From Clostridium sp. CAG:169 (GTDB lineage Bacteria > Bacillota > Clostridia > Oscillospirales > Ruminococcaceae): DNA of 7,203 nucleotides. The notes under the pieces are model-generated. The model did no database searches. It saw only the letters and a program-made list of their open reading frames with translations, and had not been told where the DNA came from. Numbering within the stretch: the first letter of the stretch is position 1; each line of letters starts with the position of its first letter. Positions 1-3,708 of the stretch are shown piece after piece. The stretch is taken from the NCBI GenBank assembly GCA_000435195.1, contig FR880127.1, forward strand, positions 1 to 7,203, written 5' to 3'. The position numbers and the translations under genes are program-made.

Positions 1-14
1 AACGCGAATTGCGT

Positions 15-29
15 CCAGACTCAGTCTGG
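15..29. repeat. 15-bp near-perfect palindrome at the 3' end of tRNA-Ala
   Basis: CCAGACT and AGTCTGG form an inverted repeat around one central base, and one arm includes the CCA end of the tRNA (27-29). In the minus-strand transcript it could form a hairpin of 6 bp with a 3-nt loop directly at the tRNA 3' end. A second, shorter inverted repeat (ACGC/GCGT around AATTC) follows at positions 2-14. The pair could be the start of a terminator or a 3'-processing structure, but the window ends before any U-run can be seen. Confidence 0.55.
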
Positions 30-102
30 TGGAGACGATCGGGATCGAACCGACGACCTTTTGAATGCCATTCAAACGCGCTCCCAACTGCGCTACGCCC
101 CC
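27..102 (-). tRNA. tRNA-Ala (anticodon GGC), CCA encoded
   Basis: Read on the minus strand this is a 76-nt cloverleaf. The acceptor stem GGGGGCG pairs with CGTCTCC and includes the G3:U70 wobble that marks alanine tRNAs. The D-arm is GCGC/GCGC with loop AGTTGGGA. The anticodon stem TTTGA/TCAAA encloses loop ATGGCAT, giving anticodon GGC (plus-strand positions 67-69), which reads GCC and GCU. The variable loop is AGGTC. The T-arm is GTCGG/CCGAT with loop TTCGATC. The discriminator base is A and the CCA end is genomic (29-27). The gene is transcribed away from the methyltransferase gene, from its own strong promoter, with a leader of about 14-16 nt to be removed by RNase P. Confidence 0.97.
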
Positions 103-122
103 ATATCAAATTTTACCTACTT

Positions 123-151
123 ATTATAACGGCTGAAAAAAACTTTGTCAA
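123..151 (-). promoter_or_regulatory. Consensus sigma70/sigmaA promoter of tRNA-Ala
   Basis: On the minus strand there is a perfect -35 box TTGACA (151-146), a 17-bp spacer and a perfect -10 box TATAAT (128-123). Transcription should start near 116-118, about 15 nt before the tRNA. An A/T-rich stretch upstream of the -35 box (about 156-171) lies where an UP element would be. This is the arrangement expected for a strongly expressed stable-RNA gene. Confidence 0.92.
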
Positions 152-201
152 GGCGTTTTTCAGAAAAATTTGCCCGACTGTGGCGGTGTGCGGCTAAAAT
201 G

Positions 202-210
202 TGGTATAAT
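202..210 (+). promoter_or_regulatory. Extended -10 promoter for the FkbM methyltransferase gene
   Basis: TGGTATAAT is a full TATAAT box (205-210) preceded by the TGn extended -10 motif. No good -35 box lies at the right distance: 181-186, TGGCGG, is a poor match, which is tolerable for an extended -10 promoter. The start site would be near 217, giving a 5' leader of about 25 nt before the TTG start. It diverges from the tRNA-Ala promoter, with about 50 bp between the -35 box of one and the -10 box of the other. Confidence 0.7.
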
Positions 211-226
211 CGTTGCAGAAGATTTT

Positions 227-234
227 GGGAGGGG
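227..234 (+). promoter_or_regulatory. Ribosome binding site that fixes the TTG start
   Basis: GGGAGGGG lies 7 nt before the in-frame TTG at 242. The upstream in-frame ATG (170) has no Shine-Dalgarno sequence and lies before the predicted promoter -10 box, so it would not be on the transcript. This site therefore supports TTG 242 as the start. Confidence 0.75.
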
Positions 235-241
235 TTTTATT

Positions 242-1345
242 TTGCTCAGCTGGATTACAGAAAAACAGGACGTCTGGCAGCGCCTGCAAAGCTGCAACAA
301 ACCGGTGGTGGTGTACGGCATGGGGGACGGCGCGGTGAAAATTTTGCAGGTGATGCAGCGCTACGGGATTCGACCGGCGGCGATGTTTGCCAGCGACGAT
401 TTTGCACGCGGCAATTCCTTCATGGGCTACACCGTTGGCAAGCTGCGCGACGTGCAGGCGGTGTACGACGACTTTATCATCGTGCTGGCGTTTGCCGTCC
501 GCGACCTGCCCACCATCGAGCGCATCCGCGCCCTTTCGCAGCAGTACGAGCTGGTGGCTCCCGACGTGCCGGTGGCAGGGGTGGAGCTGTTCAACATGGA
601 ATTTGTCTGCCGCCATGAGCAGGATTTTTTGCAGGTCGAGCAGCTGCTTGCCGACGAGCAGTCCCGCAAGGTGCTGCACGATATGGTCAACTTTAAGCTC
701 AGCGGCAAACTGGAGTACCTGTTCAACTGCGAAACCGACCCGCAGGAGGCTTACGAAAATATTCTGCGCCCGACCCCGCGCGAGAGCTTTGCCGACCTTG
801 GCGCCTACCGAGGGGATACCATCGCCGAGCTGATGCACTACGCCGGCGGCTGCGAGCGGGTGTTCGCCTTCGAGCCGGATGCCAAGACCTACCCCAAGCT
901 GCTGGCGGCGGTGGAGCAGATGGGACTTGCCGACCGAGCTACCTGTGTGCAGCGCGCGGCATATTCCCACTGGGAGATGCTGGAGTTTGACAGCCGCGCG
1001 GGCAGGCAGTCGGCGCTGCGGGAGCCTTCGCTGGTGACCGGCGTGCAGGGTGCGGCAAAGGCAAAAATCCGCCAGGTGCAGGGTCAGGCGCTCGACGAGC
1101 TGGCGGGGGAGCATCCGGTGACCCTCATCAACATGGACGTCGAGGGAGCCGAGCGGCTTGCCTTGCAGGGCTGCCGGCAGGTCATCACCCGCGACCGCCC
1201 GAAGATGCTGATTGCCGCCTACCACCGCAGCGAGGACCTGTTTGCGCTGCCGCAGCAGATTGCAGCCATCCGTCCCGATTACCGATTTTACCTGCGGCAT
1301 TACCGGTACATTCCTGCGTGGGACGTAAACCTTTACTGCGTGTAG
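242..1345 (+). CDS. FkbM-family SAM-dependent methyltransferase with N-terminal Rossmann-like domain
   Basis: A 367-residue protein if translated from TTG 242 (see the RBS entry). The C-terminal half is an FkbM/Methyltransf_21 domain. Its SAM-binding loop is DLGAYRGDT (residues 185-193), followed by the acidic strand end FAFEPD (208-213) and the family motif NMDVEGAE (297-304). The N-terminal third has VVVYGMGDG (22-30), a glycine-rich nucleotide-binding-type strand and turn, then a helix and a second strand, as in the Rossmann domains that precede some sugar-modifying enzymes. FkbM enzymes O-methylate hydroxyls of sugars or secondary metabolites; the substrate here cannot be read from the sequence. 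No glycosyltransferase or other pathway gene is adjacent. No signal peptide or membrane segment is visible, so it is probably cytoplasmic. It appears to be a single-gene unit. Family assignment is firm; role is unknown. Confidence 0.88.
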   Translation: MLSWITEKQDVWQRLQSCNKPVVVYGMGDGAVKILQVMQRYGIRPAAMFASDDFARGNSFMGYTVGKLRDVQAVYDDFIIVLAFAVRDLPTIERIRALSQQYELVAPDVPVAGVELFNMEFVCRHEQDFLQVEQLLADEQSRKVLHDMVNFKLSGKLEYLFNCETDPQEAYENILRPTPRESFADLGAYRGDTIAELMHYAGGCERVFAFEPDAKTYPKLLAAVEQMGLADRATCVQRAAYSHWEMLEFDSRAGRQSALREPSLVTGVQGAAKAKIRQVQGQALDELAGEHPVTLINMDVEGAERLALQGCRQVITRDRPKMLIAAYHRSEDLFALPQQIAAIRPDYRFYLRHYRYIPAWDVNLYCV

Positions 1346-1401
1346 ATTTCTTTAGCGCAGTGCATAGTTTCACAAAACATAGTCGGCAGAAAAATCAGAC
1401 A

Positions 1402-1425
1402 AAAGGCAAAACATCCCCTGCCTTT
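1402..1425. terminator. Possible weak terminator hairpin after the methyltransferase gene
   Basis: AAAGGCA (1402-1408) and TGCCTTT (1419-1425) can form a 7-bp stem with a 10-nt loop. On the plus strand it ends in TTTATT rather than a clean U-run, and only four of its pairs are G/C-rich, so it would be weak. It directly abuts the -35 box of the next promoter. It is the only terminator-like element I see between the methyltransferase gene and yicC. Confidence 0.35.
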
Positions 1426-1426
1426 A

Positions 1427-1456
1427 TTGACAGAGCCTTGCCAAGTATAGTAAAAT
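1427..1456 (+). promoter_or_regulatory. SigmaA-type promoter for the yicC-remA-gmk-rpoZ operon
   Basis: A perfect -35 box TTGACA (1427-1432), an 18-bp spacer and TAAAAT (1451-1456, five of six consensus bases). The predicted start is near 1463, giving a leader of about 75 nt before the ATG at 1537. It is the only good promoter pair I see in the gap before yicC. Confidence 0.72.
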
Positions 1457-1473
1457 AATAAGATAGAAATGCA

Positions 1474-1500
1474 GACGCCCAGCGCATCCGAGCGCCTGTC
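1474..1500 (+). other. Leader hairpin upstream of yicC
   Basis: CAGCGC (1480-1485) pairs with GCGC-C-TG (1492-1498, one bulged C) around the 6-nt loop ATCCGA. GAC (1474-1476) could alternatively pair with GTC (1498-1500). It lies between the predicted transcription start and the yicC ribosome binding site. No known riboswitch consensus is recognisable. It could protect the 5' end or affect yicC translation; this is inference from base pairing only. Confidence 0.4.
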
Positions 1501-1536
1501 AAACAACAGATGAACAGCAAGAGGAGTGTGAAGGTA

Positions 1537-2457
1537 ATGCAGCAAAATCCGACCCAGGATATGCAGCCGCAGCTCAGCGCGGTTTGCAGCATGACCGGAT
1601 ATGGACGAGCCCGTCAGATGATTGGAAACAAGGAGATCACCGTCGAGCTGCGTTCGGTAAACCATCGTTTTCTGGAGTATTCCTCCCGTGTGCCGCGGGC
1701 ATACGCCTATCTGGAAGATAAGCTGAAAAACCTTGTCAAAGGGTCGGTCTCCCGCGGCAAGGTGGATGTCACCCTGAGCGTGCAGACCATCAGCGGCACC
1801 GACACCCAGGTGGTCATCAACCACGACCTTGCCCGCTCCTACCTGGAGGCGCTGCGCGACCTTGCAGAGGATTTGCAGATTAAAAATGATGTGAGCGTTT
1901 CGCAGATGGCACGCTTTTCCGACATCTTCAGCGTGGTGAAGGTGGAGGAGAACGAAGAGGAAATGTGGCAGGCAGTCCAGCAGGTTGCACAGCAGGCAGT
2001 CCAGAATTTTGTCGATATGCGCAGGGCAGAGGGCGAAAAGATGAAGCAGGACCTGCTCAATCGCCTGCAAACCATCGAGCAGCTGGTAGCGCGGGTGGAG
2101 GAGCTTTCGCCAAAGACGGTAGAAAACTACACCAAGCGCCTGTATGCCAAATTGCAGGAGGTTTTGCAGAGCAATACAGTGGACGACCAGCGCGTTCTGA
2201 CCGAGGCAGCGGTGTTTGCCGAAAAGATTGCCGTTGCAGAAGAAACGGTCCGCCTGGGCAGCCACATCCATCAGTTCCGTCAGATCCTCTCCTCCAGCGA
2301 GCCGGTAGGACGCAAGCTGGATTTTCTGGTGCAAGAATTTAACCGCGAGGCAAACACCATCGGCTCCAAGGCGCAGGATTTAGAGATTGCAAGGATTGTA
2401 GTCGATTTAAAATCCGAGATTGAAAAGATTCGTGAGCAGATACAGAACATCGAGTAA
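1537..2457 (+). CDS. yicC: YicC-family endoribonuclease
   Basis: A 306-residue protein of the YicC/YloC family. E. coli YicC is an endoribonuclease acting on small RNA. Family signatures are complete: SMTGYGR near the N-terminus (residues 18-24), VELRSVNHRF (36-45), SHIHQF (242-247), and the C-terminal DUF1732-type motif RKLDFLVQEFNREANTIGSK (259-278). The tail is helical and charged. I chose ATG 1537 because GAGGAG (1521-1526) lies 10 nt upstream; the in-frame ATG at 1510 lies before that site and has no ribosome binding site of its own. The resulting protein has about 17 residues before SMTGYG, where family members usually have only a few, so an internal start at 1561 or 1591 is possible, though neither has a Shine-Dalgarno sequence. 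First gene of the operon; 36 nt separate it from remA. Confidence 0.93.
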   Translation: MQQNPTQDMQPQLSAVCSMTGYGRARQMIGNKEITVELRSVNHRFLEYSSRVPRAYAYLEDKLKNLVKGSVSRGKVDVTLSVQTISGTDTQVVINHDLARSYLEALRDLAEDLQIKNDVSVSQMARFSDIFSVVKVEENEEEMWQAVQQVAQQAVQNFVDMRRAEGEKMKQDLLNRLQTIEQLVARVEELSPKTVENYTKRLYAKLQEVLQSNTVDDQRVLTEAAVFAEKIAVAEETVRLGSHIHQFRQILSSSEPVGRKLDFLVQEFNREANTIGSKAQDLEIARIVVDLKSEIEKIREQIQNIE

Positions 2458-2493
2458 CAGGTTCCGGCTGTTTTGGAAAGGAAGAAAATAGGG

Positions 2494-2760
2494 ATGAAGT
2501 TAATCAACATCGGTTTTGGAAACATGGTTTCTGCAAACCGTCTTGTGGCAATCGTCAGCCCGGAGTCGGCGCCTATCAAGCGCATCATCTCCGATGCCAG
2601 GGAACGCGGCGGTCTAATCGACGCGACCTATGGACGCAGGACTCGTGCAGTCATTATCACCGACAGCGACCATGTGATCCTGTCCGCGGTGCAGCCGGAA
2701 ACGGTAGCAAACCGGCTCAACGATGACGACGATGAGGAGGAACTGGAAGAGGATGAATAG
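2494..2760 (+). CDS. remA: RemA/YlzA-family regulatory protein (DUF370)
   Basis: An 88-residue protein beginning MKLINIGFGN, the usual RemA start, followed by SPESAPIKR (residues 22-30), the conserved ATYGRRTRAV block and a DSDHVILSAVQPE segment. In Bacillus subtilis RemA is a DNA-binding activator of biofilm matrix genes and forms ring-shaped oligomers. In clostridia the targets are mostly unknown, so a matrix role here is only inference. ATG 2494 is preferred over the upstream in-frame TTG 2473 because AAAGGA (2477-2482) is well placed before it and it matches the family start. The last 12 residues (77-88) hold 11 Asp/Glu, a strongly acidic tail. The gene overlaps gmk by 8 nt, and the same remA-gmk neighbourhood occurs in Bacillus. 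Confidence 0.95.
   Translation: MKLINIGFGNMVSANRLVAIVSPESAPIKRIISDARERGGLIDATYGRRTRAVIITDSDHVILSAVQPETVANRLNDDDDEEELEEDE
2734..2752 (+). promoter_or_regulatory. gmk ribosome binding site inside the remA acidic tail
   Basis: GAGGAGG (2734-2740) lies 12 nt before the gmk ATG (2753), with a second purine stretch GGAAGAGG (2745-2752) touching the start codon. Both lie within Glu/Asp codons of remA, so the acidic tail and the gmk translation signal share the same bases. The first site is rather far from the ATG and the second rather close, so which one is used is uncertain. Confidence 0.6.
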
Positions 2761-3361
2761 AGGACAGTTGATCGTGGTATCCGGTCCAAGCGGGGTCGGA
2801 AAAGGAACGGTGCTCCAGCAGTATCTGGCAGGCAGACAGAATGTCGCGTATTCGGTATCTGCGACCACCCGTGCTCCGCGTCCCGGCGAAGAGGATGGGG
2901 TACATTATTTCTTTTTGAGCAAGGAGCAGTTTGAGCAAACGGCACAGTCGGGCGGTATGCTGGAATACGCCTGCTACAACGGCAACTATTACGGGACCCC
3001 AAAGGCGGCGGTGGAGCGTGAACGTCAGCAGGGAAACGACGTGATTTTGGAAATCGAGGTGCAGGGCGCCCTTCAGGTCAAAAAAAGCTGCCCGGATGCA
3101 CTGCTCATCTTTGTGGCACCGCCGAGCTTTGAACAGCTTGCTCAACGGCTGCGCGGAAGGCAGACCGAGGACGAGCAGACGGTCAACAACCGTCTTGCCA
3201 TTGCGCGAGGAGAGCTGGCGCAGGCGCAGCAGTACGACTATATCGTCGTCAATGATACCGTTGAACAGGCGGTGGAGGATCTTGACTGCATCGTCAGGGC
3301 AAACCGCTTTCAAACCAATAATATGAAAGAATTTCTTGATGAGGTGAATCATAATGCTTAG
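2753..3361 (+). CDS. gmk: Guanylate kinase
   Basis: A 202-residue protein that phosphorylates GMP (and dGMP) to GDP with ATP, a required step in guanine nucleotide supply, in the cytoplasm. The P-loop is GPSGVGKGT (residues 11-19). The GMP-binding region contains SATTRAPRPGEEDG (36-49), Y52, E71 and NYYGTP (78-83). EIEVQGA (100-106) follows, then the arginine-rich lid (RLRGRQTEDE, 132-141) and NNRL. Length matches the family. The start at ATG 2753 gives the usual short N-terminus before the P-loop; the longer frame opening at 2723 lies wholly within remA codons. It overlaps remA at its start (ATGAATAG) and rpoZ at its end (ATGCTTAG), each by 8 nt, which suggests translation is coupled along the three genes. 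Confidence 0.97.
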   Translation: MNRGQLIVVSGPSGVGKGTVLQQYLAGRQNVAYSVSATTRAPRPGEEDGVHYFFLSKEQFEQTAQSGGMLEYACYNGNYYGTPKAAVERERQQGNDVILEIEVQGALQVKKSCPDALLIFVAPPSFEQLAQRLRGRQTEDEQTVNNRLAIARGELAQAQQYDYIVVNDTVEQAVEDLDCIVRANRFQTNNMKEFLDEVNHNA

Positions 3362-3587
3362 ACCAGCAATGTCACAGATTATCCGCGAGGGAGAAAGCTA
3401 TTATGCGTTTGTCGTTGCAGTTGCAAGACACGCAAGAGAAATCGCTGACTATTGGGCAGACAACGGTCTGCCGATGGAGAAAAAACCGGTCACCGCTTCG
3501 CTGGAGGATTTTGCTTCCGGTAAAGTGCGCGTTCGGGATATGGTAAAAATCAAGGGTGTGGACGAGGAAGCCCAGACCAGAGCGTAA
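3354..3587 (+). CDS. rpoZ: RNA polymerase omega subunit
   Basis: A 77-residue protein starting MLRP, typical of Firmicute omega. It has the conserved helix with ESYYAFVVAVARHAREIA (residues 13-30) and the downstream KPVTASLEDFASGKV block (44-58) that matches the omega fold. Omega helps assemble and stabilise core RNA polymerase by binding the beta-prime subunit. The ribosome binding site GAGGTG (3341-3346) lies 7 nt before the ATG, inside the end of gmk, with which the gene overlaps by 8 nt. Position after gmk is conserved widely across bacteria. Omega is weakly conserved in sequence, so identification rests on the helix pattern plus context. Confidence 0.92.
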   Translation: MLRPAMSQIIREGESYYAFVVAVARHAREIADYWADNGLPMEKKPVTASLEDFASGKVRVRDMVKIKGVDEEAQTRA

Positions 3588-3603
3588 AATAAATAATTTG
3601 GCT

Positions 3604-3671
3604 ACGGGCGGCACAGCAGAAACGCTGCGGAACAATCAGACGCAGACAGCGCATGCCGTCCGTTGTTTTTT
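3604..3671 (+). terminator. Terminator-like hairpin / possible attenuator between rpoZ and priA
   Basis: ACGGGCGGCA (3604-3613) pairs with TGCCGTCCGT (3654-3663) over 10 bp with one G-U pair. It is followed by TGTTTTTT (3664-3671), which fits an intrinsic terminator. The 40-nt apical part can fold further: CGCTG (3623-3627) with CAGCG (3647-3651), or CTGCG (3625-3629) with CGCAG (3641-3645), or CAGC (3614-3617) with GCTG (3624-3627); these are mutually exclusive. The element ends 23 nt before the priA ribosome binding site. It may stop part of the rpoZ transcript and lower priA expression. I see no T-box or known riboswitch signature. Confidence 0.68.
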
Positions 3672-3708
3672 GTGAGAAAATCTTTGCACAGGCAGGAGGG
3701 AAAGCGCA

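Noticed and set aside
170..241. Upstream ATG (170) as start of the methyltransferase gene
   Set aside because: Lies before the extended -10 box and has no ribosome binding site; the extra residues resemble nothing, while TTG 242 has a strong, well-spaced site.
194..1300. Long minus-strand open frame (368 codons) opposite the methyltransferase gene
   Set aside because: It mirrors the G+C-rich codons of the plus-strand gene, has low-complexity His/Leu/Gln-rich content, resembles no family, and runs under a clear FkbM gene.
1335..1361. Inverted repeat ACTGCG/CGCAGT across the methyltransferase stop codon, considered as a terminator
   Set aside because: Only 6 bp with a 15-nt loop, and no U-run follows.
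1510..1536. ATG 1510 as start of yicC
   Set aside because: No Shine-Dalgarno sequence upstream; the only good site (1521-1526) lies downstream of it and serves ATG 1537.
1333..2334. Minus-strand open frame of 333 codons opposite yicC
   Set aside because: Lies antisense to a fully conserved YicC protein, has no recognisable motifs, and covers the yicC promoter region; best explained as an antisense shadow.
2473..2493. TTG 2473 as an earlier start of remA
   Set aside because: It would place the ribosome binding site inside the gene and add residues not seen before the conserved MKLINIGFG start.
3604..3708. T-box or known riboswitch in the rpoZ-priA gap
   Set aside because: No T-box sequence or other riboswitch consensus is visible, and the downstream gene (priA) is not a usual target of one.
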